This document shows, piece by piece, positions 27,740 through 36,863 of a stretch of DNA of 64,000 nt. The notes below the pieces were generated by a model that had not been told where the DNA came from, did no database searches, and was given only the letters and a program-made list of their open reading frames with translations. Within the stretch, counting starts at the first letter, position 1, and each line of letters begins with the position of its first letter. Origin of the DNA: Lunatibacter salilacus (GTDB taxonomy: Bacteria > Bacteroidota > Bacteroidia > Cytophagales > Cyclobacteriaceae); the NCBI RefSeq assembly GCF_009797935.1, contig NZ_VOLC01000014.1:1-64000 (forward strand), written 5' to 3'. A program made the position numbers and the translations under genes.

Positions 27740-28433
27740 TCTTCTGGCATAGGTGTTGCAGTGATTTTATATTCAATGGTTCTTTAAAAAAATCAGCATT
27801 TGATCTAATTTTCTCCAATTCCCATTCCCACCATTTTAGTTTAATTAACAATTCAATTACCTCCGGGGAAAAGCGGTATTTAATAACTTTCGCTGGTGTC
27901 CCCACAGCGATGGCATAGGGAGGGATCTCACCGGATACTACACTATTTGCACCAATGATGGCGCCATCACCTATCCGGGCCCCGCTAAGTACAATACATT
28001 GCGCTCCTATCCAAACATCATTTCCGATTTTAATGGGTCCTTTAGAAGAAATATCACTCTTTTCGTTGCCTCCAAGCAAATTTTGTAGTACAAAGTAAGT
28101 CGAGATTCGCTTTGTATTATGGTTAAATTCCTGAATAATCGAACCGCGTGCCAGGCTGCAGAATGAACCAATTTCAACTGAATGGATCATACTTCTGATG
28201 TCAAAAGATGGGCCGTTTAAAGAACTATATCTTCCAATTTTAACTTGAGATTTGGCTGATATATTTATTCCATTAATCAATTTAGCACCTTCGCCAATCA
28301 AAACTTCGCCCCTAATTTTGGTCCCTTTTAGAATTACAGAGTGATGAATAGAAGATGCTTCGGAAATCTCCACATCATTAAACTTATCAATTAATGATTT
28401 GATTCTTCGTATTAACCTATGATGTAATTTCAT
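27726..28433 (-). CDS. Hexapeptide-repeat acetyltransferase
   Basis: The 235-residue protein is a left-handed beta-helix acyltransferase. It has isoleucine-rich hexapeptides from about 25 to 190, the active-site region FNHNTKRIS, and the C-terminal GNDVWIGAQCIVLSGARIGD and GTPAKVIKYRF signatures of the CatB/LacA/WcaF group. It would O- or N-acetylate a sugar of the repeat unit using acetyl-CoA. It overlaps the upstream gene by 17 nt and the downstream gene by 14 nt, so it belongs to the operon. Confidence 0.87.
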   Translation of the reverse strand: MKLHHRLIRRIKSLIDKFNDVEISEASSIHHSVILKGTKIRGEVLIGEGAKLINGINISAKSQVKIGRYSSLNGPSFDIRSMIHSVEIGSFCSLARGSIIQEFNHNTKRISTYFVLQNLLGGNEKSDISSKGPIKIGNDVWIGAQCIVLSGARIGDGAIIGANSVVSGEIPPYAIAVGTPAKVIKYRFSPEVIELLIKLKWWEWELEKIRSNADFFKEPLNIKSLQHLCQKNGIE

Positions 28434-29838
28434 CTACCAAATGGGTAAAGTCCTTTAATTCGCTTTTTTTGTTTGGTTTATTCAGCATCAATTGTTGAAT
28501 AATATCTAAAATTACTTTTTTTGAGGGGTTATCGATACCTATTACCCTTCCCGGTTCCATGATTGTTGAAAAGGTTTTTATACCTATTTGTTCCAATATA
28601 ATGGTAGGGGTATTAAGGGCTACTCCTTCGATGATGGCTCCAGAAAATTTTGAAATATGTATTGATGCATGCTCTAGAAGCAACGGCAATGCTAACTCAT
28701 TGGCAATTTTTAAATCAATTTTATCCAACACACCCTCCTCTTTTAAAATTGCGATAAGCGAATTCCTATCTTCAACTGTAATCCTGGGATGTAGACGAAT
28801 CATCCATAAAAAGTCCTCACATGTGTCTTTAATGGATTGCACCAAGTATTCATTTATCACCGGTACAAGCGGTTGATGCGTAAATAATATGATGGGTTTT
28901 TCCTTGGGAATGTCCGTTACAACCGCTCTCTCTTTTACATATAACAGCCAAGGGTTTCCGGATACTTTTGCTTTATGTTTGGTCCCATTGGACCATTGTG
29001 CTATAAACCGATAGGAATGATCATCCCAGCACCAAAATTCCTTGGGTAAAGAATTATATCCATTGGTTGGGACTTTGGAATAATGGTAAGCCGGATGTAG
29101 TTCCCCTTGAGCACCATGTTGCATATCAATTGCCGTGATACCCATTGAATTGGCAGCTAAATTCATTCCAAACATCGCTGGGGAATAATAACAAAGTCCG
29201 AATGAAGCTTTGGGCTTGGTCTTTTTGAAAATGTAGAGATATAGCTTTTTCCACCTTGCGACAGTATTCAAATTACGAATCAAGCCCGATAAAAATTGTG
29301 CTTGATTCATCCCGAAATATTCGTTGACAGAGGTAAGGAATGCTTCGAAACCGGGAAGCTTTTTTAGATCCCTTATTTTAACTTTATCACCTCTAAACAA
29401 TGGGATTAATTTATCTATTGCAAAATCATCCCCTTTGCTTTGAGGCGAAGAATCAAAATTTAAATTCAGAAAAGAGATGTTCTTCTCCGCTAAGTATTGA
29501 TTGACGGGTTTAAAATACCTATTAATAAATTGATCCTGATAATAAACTTTATGGCTTGCTGCTCCGGAAAAGACAATTTCGCATTTTCCGATTTTAAGCT
29601 TTAATATATAATTCAGAGCACTTAATAAACTAGCCGCCTTATTGGTGAAGATCTTCAATTTACCGCTCTTTACTTTTTCTGTTGTGTGTAGGGAATTTCC
29701 TGAATTAAGTGAGAAAAATAAGTGCTTTTTGAAAAGGGGCCATACATGCATTCCATTTATTTCCCAAGTTTCAACCGGAAAGTTTTGTTCCAGTAAATTA
29801 ATTTTTTGGATCAGAATAGCTCTATTTTCGGAACTCAT
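28417..29838 (-). CDS. GT-B-like protein, possible nonulosonate (sialic-acid-like) transferase
   Basis: The 473-residue soluble protein is not a standard GT family member that I recognise. It shows a QHG at 240-242 followed by LHPAYHYSKVP, a later beta strand IRLHPR with His350-Pro351, and ISKFSGAIIEG at 395-405. Histidine-proline and serine-containing motifs at matching places occur in bacterial sialyl- and polysialyltransferases (GT52, GT38 and related families), where they bind the CMP donor. It lies directly after the CMP-nonulosonate synthetase and flippase genes, and no other gene here is an obvious candidate for that transfer. The assignment is inference. A CDP-glycerol-type transferase is an alternative. 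Confidence 0.6.
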   Translation of the reverse strand: MSSENRAILIQKINLLEQNFPVETWEINGMHVWPLFKKHLFFSLNSGNSLHTTEKVKSGKLKIFTNKAASLLSALNYILKLKIGKCEIVFSGAASHKVYYQDQFINRYFKPVNQYLAEKNISFLNLNFDSSPQSKGDDFAIDKLIPLFRGDKVKIRDLKKLPGFEAFLTSVNEYFGMNQAQFLSGLIRNLNTVARWKKLYLYIFKKTKPKASFGLCYYSPAMFGMNLAANSMGITAIDMQHGAQGELHPAYHYSKVPTNGYNSLPKEFWCWDDHSYRFIAQWSNGTKHKAKVSGNPWLLYVKERAVVTDIPKEKPIILFTHQPLVPVINEYLVQSIKDTCEDFLWMIRLHPRITVEDRNSLIAILKEEGVLDKIDLKIANELALPLLLEHASIHISKFSGAIIEGVALNTPTIILEQIGIKTFSTIMEPGRVIGIDNPSKKVILDIIQQLMLNKPNKKSELKDFTHLVDEITS

Positions 29839-31237
29839 TTATTTTTTTCTTAAAAAACAAAAACAACAAACCTAAAATAAAGACAAATAAAGAAGTAAGC
29901 ACTAATTTACTAGGAATTGGGAGCTCCACCAAGTAATAAGCCATCCCGGTAAGAATCACGGTAATAAGCAGCCATCTAATCGGATAATATTCAGCATTGT
30001 TGATCCTTTTAAAGATCTTGAGATAAAAGCCGATATAACCCATAAACATCAGAGAAACAAAGGTGGTAAATGCGGCAATTTGGAAACCAAATATCGGAAT
30101 GAGCAAAAAGTTGGATACTACATTAATTACCCCTGCTACAAATGTTACCCTCCAAAGAACTTTTGTTTTTTCAGTATAAAACAGCTTATTATTTGACCCC
30201 ATATACATGGGCCTGTAATTATATCCCATTACAATGATTATTCCCAAAGAATACATACTAGCCAACGTATCATTCCGAATTAGAAAGGCGAAAATTTCCC
30301 TAAGCCAAATGCAGGCCAAAAAAGTACAAATTAAAAAAAGGATTTGAAGGACAAAAACAAGGTTTCTTGCCCCTATATCATCCCCCTTTTTGTACTTTTC
30401 CATCATCATAGGCCCTATGGCCAATCCGCTGGCTGTACCTACTTGCTGAACTATATTTCCTATCGTATAGGCCACATTATATTTCCCTATGTCTCCCGTA
30501 CCCACATTAACCATGTCCATGACCATTTTATCAGAACTATTTAATAAATAACCGGAATAGAAATGAGGAACTGTAGGTAGGCTTATCTTCAGGCTTTTTT
30601 TAATCAATTTCCATTTAAAGTTAAATATTGGCTTTATACCCAATTGAATGTTCATTGGGTACCAATAGGAAAAATTCGATATTACCCCTACCAGAAATGT
30701 AGACCAAAACCACCCCATATACCCCATTTTTAAATAGGATATAAAATAAAGATTTAAAAAAACACCCAAAATACCAAGAATTGCAGTGCGCAAACCTACC
30801 TGTACAGGTTTTTGATTAATTTGATAATAAGTGGTGCCAATGGTCGCTATCGGTCCAAATAATATAAACGGCCCAATGTTCAAAAGCATGATTTCTATCC
30901 GGTTTTCGCTGGCCTGCTCAGGAACTACCAAGTATATTAAAAATCCGAGTATTATTGCATAAAAAAAATTCCAAAGAGTTAAAAATCCATAAATCTGCCT
31001 CCATGCCCACTTGTATTGGCCGCTGGATTTAAAAAATGAATTAATTAAGACGACTCTCAGTCCCAACACTGCTAAAACGGAAATTGCAGTGGTATAAGCT
31101 GTCATAATACCAGCAACTCCAAAATCCAAATCGGTCAAGTCCTGGGTAATAATTGGCAATACAAAAATTTGGGCAATTTTTGCTACCTGCGGTGCCAATC
31201 CATAAATAGCAGTGTGGCTAAATAGCTTTTTTATCAC
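29822..31237 (-). CDS. Polysaccharide flippase (Wzx-like)
   Basis: The 471-residue membrane protein has about fourteen hydrophobic helices in the MATE/PST arrangement. Its N-terminus, FSHTAIYGLAPQVAKIAQIF, is typical of the polysaccharide biosynthesis flippase family. It would move undecaprenyl-linked repeat units to the periplasmic face for Wzy. The start codon overlaps the legF stop by 20 nt and its end overlaps the GT-B gene by 17 nt. Confidence 0.9.
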   Translation of the reverse strand: MIKKLFSHTAIYGLAPQVAKIAQIFVLPIITQDLTDLDFGVAGIMTAYTTAISVLAVLGLRVVLINSFFKSSGQYKWAWRQIYGFLTLWNFFYAIILGFLIYLVVPEQASENRIEIMLLNIGPFILFGPIATIGTTYYQINQKPVQVGLRTAILGILGVFLNLYFISYLKMGYMGWFWSTFLVGVISNFSYWYPMNIQLGIKPIFNFKWKLIKKSLKISLPTVPHFYSGYLLNSSDKMVMDMVNVGTGDIGKYNVAYTIGNIVQQVGTASGLAIGPMMMEKYKKGDDIGARNLVFVLQILFLICTFLACIWLREIFAFLIRNDTLASMYSLGIIIVMGYNYRPMYMGSNNKLFYTEKTKVLWRVTFVAGVINVVSNFLLIPIFGFQIAAFTTFVSLMFMGYIGFYLKIFKRINNAEYYPIRWLLITVILTGMAYYLVELPIPSKLVLTSLFVFILGLLFLFFKKKINEFRK

Positions 31238-31910
31238 TCAGCACAGCTTCTGCAACTTTCCAATCCAATAAGGTATCAATATCAAGAGAACTTATTTCAT
31301 CCATCAGGAATTTCTTGACCCTGCTAAATTCTCCGATACTTCTTTTTTTTAAGGCTTCTACGGAAATAATGTAAATGGCCCCATTCAATTCATATACTTT
31401 AGGACATTCCTGTCTACTTTTAAAATTTCCCTCTTTTGATTTTACCAACCAGCCTTCCGGGTTTTCTTCCCTGAGCACATAATAAGGATTGGATTTAGTT
31501 TCCATGACTGAAACCACCATCTCGCAATCATTAGAATATAGGCTTAAGGCATTTTGTATGTGGCGCCCAGTTCTAAACGGTGAGGTGGCCTGAAGCATGA
31601 TCAAAATGTCTGGAAAATACTTCCTGTTTTTTTCATAAAAGTTAACTGCATGAACTAATACTTCATATGATCCTGCTCCATCGCTTGCCAATTCTGAAGG
31701 CCTTAAAAAAGGCACCTGCAATCCTGCCTTTTCTACTACTTCCTTAATTTCTTGATCGTCTGTTGAAACACATATTATCTCATCAGAGAAAATCTCTCTT
31801 GCCGCTTCAATCGTATAATGAATTAACGGTTTACCATTAAGAGGTTTAATGTTTTTCCGAGGGACCCCCTTGGATCCGCCTCTAGCTGGAATAACTATCA
31901 ATGGCTTCAA
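31218..31910 (-). CDS. legF: CMP-nonulosonate (CMP-legionaminate-type) synthetase
   Basis: The 230-residue cytidylyltransferase activates a nonulosonic acid with CTP. The N-terminal IPARGGSKGVPRKNIKPL is the CTP-binding signature of the NeuA/PseF/LegF family, followed by CVSTDDQEI and MLQATSPFRTG. The C-terminal phosphatase domain of some animal and bacterial NeuA proteins is absent. With the synthase and hydrolysing epimerase genes next to it, legionaminate or a relative is more likely than pseudaminate. It overlaps the upstream gene by 4 nt. Confidence 0.88.
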   Translation of the reverse strand: MKPLIVIPARGGSKGVPRKNIKPLNGKPLIHYTIEAAREIFSDEIICVSTDDQEIKEVVEKAGLQVPFLRPSELASDGAGSYEVLVHAVNFYEKNRKYFPDILIMLQATSPFRTGRHIQNALSLYSNDCEMVVSVMETKSNPYYVLREENPEGWLVKSKEGNFKSRQECPKVYELNGAIYIISVEALKKRSIGEFSRVKKFLMDEISSLDIDTLLDWKVAEAVLSDKKAI

Positions 31911-32956
31911 AATTTGATATGGCTTATATCTTCCTTCGCTTTTTCAAAGTCCTCATGCTTACCAATGTCCAGCCAGTAACCTCTTAATGGGTAAGAATGA
32001 ACTTTCTTACCCAGCATAATAATTTTTTCAATCAAATCTGTTGCGTTAAAATGAGCGCCAACAGGGATCAACTCTATTACTTCACGTCTCATTAAATATA
32101 TACCCCCATTTGAAAAATAAGTATAGGTCGGTTTCTCCTTTAAACTTACCACATCACCTTTGTTTGTTTCTAATACAGCGTAAGGAATATTGACATCATA
32201 GGGAATAGTGACTACAGATAAATCTGCTCCAGATTCGACAAATGACCGATAGAAATCTTCATAATCAAGGTTAGTGAGAATATCAGAGTTAGTGACCAAA
32301 ATAGTATCATGTTGAAAATTGAATATACTGGTAACCGCTCCTATAGTCCCCAAAGGTTGGTCTTCTGTAACATATTCAATCGTAACCCCTTTCGATTCTC
32401 CATCCCCAAAATAGGATTTTAACTGATCTCCTAAATACCCTAAAGAAATCCAATAATCAGCAATACCAAACGATATCAACCTGTCCAAATTATGTTCTAT
32501 AATTGGTTTTTCACCTATAGGCAGCATTGGCTTTGGAGTATTATTTGTAAGGGGTTTTAACCTTTCGCCTCTTCCGCCCGCCATAATAACAGCATCTACT
32601 GGTAGGTATGATTTGAATATCCTAAAATTAATAATATTTAAAATCCTACCGTCTTCATCCAATATGGGGATTACTTTAAAATTACCATTTCTGAAAGCGA
32701 TGATCTGATCTAAGTCAACCGCATTTTTTCTAATAAATTTGGGGTTAGGCTGAATAAAATCAACAATATTACTACTCGTATTTAACCCTTTTAAGAGCCC
32801 CCTCCTTACATCACCATCCGTTAAAGAACCAATCAGACCATTGTCTTTATCCACCACAAACAAAATAGCATCTTTGGCAAGTTTGTCCAACTTGGCCAAA
32901 GCATGTAGGATTGTTTGGTCCTTGGATATTAGATGCTCTTTAAAATTACTGAACAT
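31907..32956 (-). CDS. CBS-domain sugar nucleotidyltransferase (PtmE-like)
   Basis: The 349-residue protein joins a CBS pair (about 1-115; LIGSLTDGDVRRGLLKG and KVIPILDEDGRILNIINF) to a GT-A nucleotidyltransferase (from 121; VIMAGGRGERLKPLTNNTPK, then PMLPIGEKP). This arrangement is that of Campylobacter PtmE, which makes GDP-GlcNAc for legionaminic acid synthesis. That role would explain its place between legG and legF. The CBS pair could sense a nucleotide. It overlaps legG upstream by 11 nt and legF by 4 nt. Confidence 0.85.
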   Translation of the reverse strand: MFSNFKEHLISKDQTILHALAKLDKLAKDAILFVVDKDNGLIGSLTDGDVRRGLLKGLNTSSNIVDFIQPNPKFIRKNAVDLDQIIAFRNGNFKVIPILDEDGRILNIINFRIFKSYLPVDAVIMAGGRGERLKPLTNNTPKPMLPIGEKPIIEHNLDRLISFGIADYWISLGYLGDQLKSYFGDGESKGVTIEYVTEDQPLGTIGAVTSIFNFQHDTILVTNSDILTNLDYEDFYRSFVESGADLSVVTIPYDVNIPYAVLETNKGDVVSLKEKPTYTYFSNGGIYLMRREVIELIPVGAHFNATDLIEKIIMLGKKVHSYPLRGYWLDIGKHEDFEKAKEDISHIKF

Positions 32957-34061
32957 ATTCTGTTAGCCATTTTTTTATAATATCCGTCGCACCACCCAAG
33001 TCATAAATGTTCCTTCCTGAAAATTTCTTCCCCGCAAACTCATTAATTTTCTCAAATATCAATTGCTCATTATAGGGAACATGAATTACATTTTCACCGC
33101 TTTCTCTGCCTTTTTGCCGACTACCTAAATTGATAACAAATTTTTGAAAACTTGCTGCCTCAATTATTCCGCTGGAGGTGTTACCTACCATTAAAATGGC
33201 ATGTTTCATGCATGTAAAGTAACTTTGCGTTCCAAAGTTTTCAATAAGTTTAATTTTGCTTTTATCTTGAGAAGCAAGCTTATTGAACATTTCACGATAC
33301 AAGGTACCTACAGTATCTGCATTTGGCATTGTTATGATAATTTGATAGTCATCTTTCAGTTTTACTATCAAAGATTCCAGAAGGGCGATGGTGCATTTAT
33401 TTGAGTCAAAATCAATCGTTTCTGGATGTACCGTAAATAACAGCGTGGGAATGGTAAGGTCTATTTTCCATTTTTCGTAAAAACCCTCTACACTCAGCAA
33501 ATCTATCTCCTTAAGATTATCTAAACTTAAGGCACCGACTACATGGCAATGGTCATCATCTCCTAATAAACCTTTTAACTTTTGCTTGAAAGAAGGCAAA
33601 GCCACGAAATGAATTTTAGAGGCCAATGAAATACTATGCCTATAAACGTTATCAATTGCACCCAGCGTGGTTTCCCCACCATGAATATGAACAAATTGGA
33701 TATTAAATGGAATACCTGCCGCAACAGCTGCTGCCATTTCGAAACGGTCTCCAAGGACAATAGTAAACTTATATTGGCCTGAAATGCTTTTCCAAAAATC
33801 AGAGAACTTTAATGCAGTCAGACCGTATGCCGTAGCAATATCTTCTGCCTTGTCCCCAATGACCATATTATTTATCTCATATTTCACAGGTACACCCAAG
33901 CGTGTAATATCATCTAGGGTATATCCATGGAATTTCGATAAATGAGTACCAAAAACACAAAGATCAAGTTCAAAAGCATTATCTGTGGAAACTGATTTGA
34001 TTAAAGGTAAATAAATCCCAAAATCTGCCCTTGAGCTTGTCAACAACAAAATTTTTATCAT
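32946..34061 (-). CDS. legG: Hydrolysing NDP-sugar 2-epimerase (LegG/NeuC-like)
   Basis: This member of the UDP-GlcNAc 2-epimerase fold releases the nucleotide and yields a mannosamine-type sugar for nonulosonate synthesis. Motifs include SSRADFGIYLPLI, GDRFEMAAAVAA, FVHIHGGETTLGAIDN, FTVHPETIDFD and GNTSSGIIEAASF. The first ATG at 34076 overlaps legI by 19 nt; the ATG at 34061 gives a 4-nt ATGA overlap and the usual MIKILLLTSSRAD start, so I prefer it (371 residues). The neighbours define the pathway. Confidence 0.88.
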   Translation of the reverse strand: MIKILLLTSSRADFGIYLPLIKSVSTDNAFELDLCVFGTHLSKFHGYTLDDITRLGVPVKYEINNMVIGDKAEDIATAYGLTALKFSDFWKSISGQYKFTIVLGDRFEMAAAVAAGIPFNIQFVHIHGGETTLGAIDNVYRHSISLASKIHFVALPSFKQKLKGLLGDDDHCHVVGALSLDNLKEIDLLSVEGFYEKWKIDLTIPTLLFTVHPETIDFDSNKCTIALLESLIVKLKDDYQIIITMPNADTVGTLYREMFNKLASQDKSKIKLIENFGTQSYFTCMKHAILMVGNTSSGIIEAASFQKFVINLGSRQKGRESGENVIHVPYNEQLIFEKINEFAGKKFSGRNIYDLGGATDIIKKWLTEYVQ

Positions 34062-35080
34062 TGAATTTGGCTCCATTCTACCATGGTGTCGGCTGGTACA
34101 TCGACACTCACTTTTTTCCCTATAATTTGATCAATATCCATTGGAGAAATGCCATTTCCTGGCCTTTTTACAGTAAGTCTTTCTTTGGTAATGATGTCTC
34201 CTACTGAAATATTATCAATGAAAAATATTGATTTTCTAGCAACTATCTTATTAGGAATTTCAGAGTCACTTGGCGATTTAATTCCACTGCCTGAAATTGC
34301 TAATTCAATATTCCGAATTCCCCTAACCATATCTTTTAATTCACCCGGTTCAAGAGATGCTTTATGATCCGGACCTGGTAGGGATCTGTCCAAAGTAAAA
34401 TGCTTTTCAATTACCCCTGCTCCCAGAGCTACAGCGGCAATAGGCACCTCTATACCCAGAGTATGGTCGGAATATCCAATAGCTACCTTTAGTTCATCCC
34501 TTATGTGCAGCATGGCTTTTAGGTTGACATCCTTCATCGGTGTGGGGTACTCTGTATTGCAATGTAAAACGGTAATTTCATCACGTCTTCGATTACAGGA
34601 TTCAAAAACCGCAAGTGCTTGCGAAATTTCCTGAATATTAGCCATACCCGTGGATAAAATTATAGGCTTACCTTTTAAAGCGACATGCTTAAGGTAAGGC
34701 TTATTGGTGATTTCACCTGATGGAATTTTAAACAATTCCAAACCTATTTGATCTAGGAAATCTATGCTTTCTTCATCAAAACCTGTAGATAAAAATTTAA
34801 TTCCCGCATCCGCCGAAAATTGAAGCAATTCACTATACCAATCCTCCGGCATCTCCAGTTTTTTCAACATATTATATTGAGAATCATCAGCGTCTTTGAA
34901 ATTTTTTGATTGATAAGCAGCTTTTTTAGCAGCTTTCGAAACCAATTTATCTGCATTAAAAGTCTGAAATTTCACATAATCTGCACCTGCATCAGCGGCT
35001 ACCTGAATCAGCTCTTTGGCTAAATTCAAATCTCCATTGTGATTTACACCAGCCTCTGCAATAATGATCACTCTATCCAT
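34058..35080 (-). CDS. legI: Nonulosonate synthase (NeuB/LegI family)
   Basis: The 340-residue enzyme condenses phosphoenolpyruvate with a six-carbon N-acyl mannosamine derivative to make a nine-carbon nonulosonic acid. The TIM barrel opens with IIAEAGVNHNGDLNLAKELI and carries VKFQTFNAD, LFKIPSGEI, ILSTGMANI, VLHCNTEYPTP, IGYSDHTLGIEVPIAAVALG and EKHFTLDR, all family hallmarks. The C-terminal SAF (antifreeze-like) domain starts near residue 285 (ISVGDIITKERLTVKRPGNG). It abuts legH with no gap. Confidence 0.93.
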   Translation of the reverse strand: MDRVIIIAEAGVNHNGDLNLAKELIQVAADAGADYVKFQTFNADKLVSKAAKKAAYQSKNFKDADDSQYNMLKKLEMPEDWYSELLQFSADAGIKFLSTGFDEESIDFLDQIGLELFKIPSGEITNKPYLKHVALKGKPIILSTGMANIQEISQALAVFESCNRRRDEITVLHCNTEYPTPMKDVNLKAMLHIRDELKVAIGYSDHTLGIEVPIAAVALGAGVIEKHFTLDRSLPGPDHKASLEPGELKDMVRGIRNIELAISGSGIKSPSDSEIPNKIVARKSIFFIDNISVGDIITKERLTVKRPGNGISPMDIDQIIGKKVSVDVPADTMVEWSQIQ

Positions 35081-35710
35081 TTATTTTATTTTTTTTACAG
35101 GCGATCCAATATATATTCCAGGATCACAAATGTCTTTTAAAACCAAAGATCCTGCGCCGACTATTATATTTTCTCCGATTTTAACACCTTCTTTGATTAC
35201 CGATCCAGCGCCAATAAAACTATTTCTTCCCACCTTTACATCACCGGCAAGAACTGCACCTGGGGCAACGTGAACAAAATCCTCCAATTTACATTCATGC
35301 TCTACCACAGCACCTGAATTAATTATGCACCCTACCCCTACTGTAGCAAAGCTATTGACCACCGCTTTGGGACAAACCAATGTGGACAAACCCAGGGTAG
35401 CGTAGTCACTGACAGTCGCACTCCTATCCACTAAATGTACCTGTCTCCAATCCCTGAAAGTTAAAAACTCCACTAACTTCTTTCGAATGGGGCCATCACC
35501 AACGGCCGGAAAAAAAAACAAGTCCGTAACATCATCTTTAGGCTGATAATCCTTTTCATTTCCAAGGTATTCTAATTGATGTGGGTTTTTTTCCTTTTCA
35601 AATCGTTCGAGGTAACCTATTACCCTATATCCTAGAGAGCTGGCAACATCCAAAACTACAAAGGAATGCCCTGAATATCCCAACAATATTAACTTCCTAA
35701 AACCGGGCAC
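35081..35710 (-). CDS. legH: NeuD/LegH-type sugar N- or O-acetyltransferase
   Basis: The 209-residue protein combines a small Rossmann-like N-terminal domain (LILLGYSGHSFVVLDVASSL) with a left-handed beta-helix, the layout of PglD, NeuD and LegH. The hexapeptide region includes GVGCIINSGAVVEHECKLED, with the catalytic-type His, and APGAVLAGDVKVG. In the legionaminate route it acetylates the 4-amino sugar made by LegC. It overlaps legC by 14 nt and is immediately followed by legI. Confidence 0.88.
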   Translation of the reverse strand: MPGFRKLILLGYSGHSFVVLDVASSLGYRVIGYLERFEKEKNPHQLEYLGNEKDYQPKDDVTDLFFFPAVGDGPIRKKLVEFLTFRDWRQVHLVDRSATVSDYATLGLSTLVCPKAVVNSFATVGVGCIINSGAVVEHECKLEDFVHVAPGAVLAGDVKVGRNSFIGAGSVIKEGVKIGENIIVGAGSLVLKDICDPGIYIGSPVKKIK

Positions 35711-36860
35711 TACTGGGGATATTTACAAGCCTGTCTGCCAAATAATTGGTGTTTTCCAGGCCATCTTTCAAAAACTCTTTGAACATGGGTAGCTGGTGCA
35801 TCGGCCTCCAAACTGGCCGGGTCATTACCTGAGCCGCATTTGAAATGGCTAAAAATTCATCTCTTTCCTTTTTATCAGAAAACAAAACAGCATTTAGCCA
35901 GAAATTGGATCTGCTATTTGGAGGTTCATCAAAATAGTGATACGCTTTATCCGAAAAAAAGGCTTTATATGTTTCTGCTATCGCTCTTTTATCCGTAATC
36001 AATTTCTGAAGTTGTTCCAACTGGGCACATGCCAAAGCTGCATTTAGGTTGGGCATGCGATAATTGTATCCTATTTCGTCATGAATAAATTCCCATTGAT
36101 GAGGAACCTTGGCTTGGGTAGTTAAATGCTTTGCCTTCTTGGCCATATCTCCATCATTTGTGACTATCGCACCACCCCCACCGCAGGTAACGGTTTTATT
36201 CCCGTTAAAACTAAATGTTCCAAGTAAACCAAATCCTCCCGTTTGCCTTCCCCTATAGCTGCTTCCCAGGGACTCAGCTGCATCTTCCACTACAGGAATT
36301 CCATAATTTTCGCAAATGTTAACGATTTCTTCAATCATTACCGGGTGACCAAAAGTATGCATGGGAACCACAGCGGCAACTCTTTTATTTGTTAAATGGT
36401 GGTAGCAGTTTAATTTACCTATATCCTTATCTGTTTTTAAATATGTATTGTTCTTCAACCAATGTTCTAGACTTTCAGGTGATAGACCAGCAGAAGACCT
36501 ATCAACATCTAAAAAAACTGGTTCAGCACCAATATAACTTATGGCGTTACAGGTAGCTATAAATGTCAATGACTGCGTGATCACCAAATCGTCCCGTTTT
36601 ACCCCAGCCACTAACATCGCCATGTGGAGTGCAGAAGTGCCGTTAACGGTTGCCACCGCATATTGGGTTCCTGCGATTTCAGCAATCATTTCTTCAAATT
36701 TGTTGACATAGGCTCCGACAGAGGAAACAAAGGTCGAGTCAATGGCATCGCAAAGATATTTTTTTTCATTACCGAGAAATTTCGGTTCGTGGAGAGGAAT
36801 GAAATCTTTCTCTGGGTATATTGACTTTATAAATGAAATGATTTCCTGAAATTTGTTCAT
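35697..36860 (-). CDS. legC: PLP-dependent sugar aminotransferase (LegC family)
   Basis: The 387-residue DegT/DnrJ/EryC1 protein transfers an amino group to the 4-keto sugar made by the preceding dehydratase. It has the N-terminal FIPLHEPKFLGNEKKYLCDA typical of LegC proteins, VNGTSALHMAM for the phosphate group, VEDAAESLGS around Asp193, and the PLP lysine at 222 in FSFNGNKTVTCGGGG. The stop of the dehydratase gene lies 3 bp before its start. Confidence 0.9.
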   Translation of the reverse strand: MNKFQEIISFIKSIYPEKDFIPLHEPKFLGNEKKYLCDAIDSTFVSSVGAYVNKFEEMIAEIAGTQYAVATVNGTSALHMAMLVAGVKRDDLVITQSLTFIATCNAISYIGAEPVFLDVDRSSAGLSPESLEHWLKNNTYLKTDKDIGKLNCYHHLTNKRVAAVVPMHTFGHPVMIEEIVNICENYGIPVVEDAAESLGSSYRGRQTGGFGLLGTFSFNGNKTVTCGGGGAIVTNDGDMAKKAKHLTTQAKVPHQWEFIHDEIGYNYRMPNLNAALACAQLEQLQKLITDKRAIAETYKAFFSDKAYHYFDEPPNSRSNFWLNAVLFSDKKERDEFLAISNAAQVMTRPVWRPMHQLPMFKEFLKDGLENTNYLADRLVNIPSSARF

Positions 36861-36863
36861 TTT

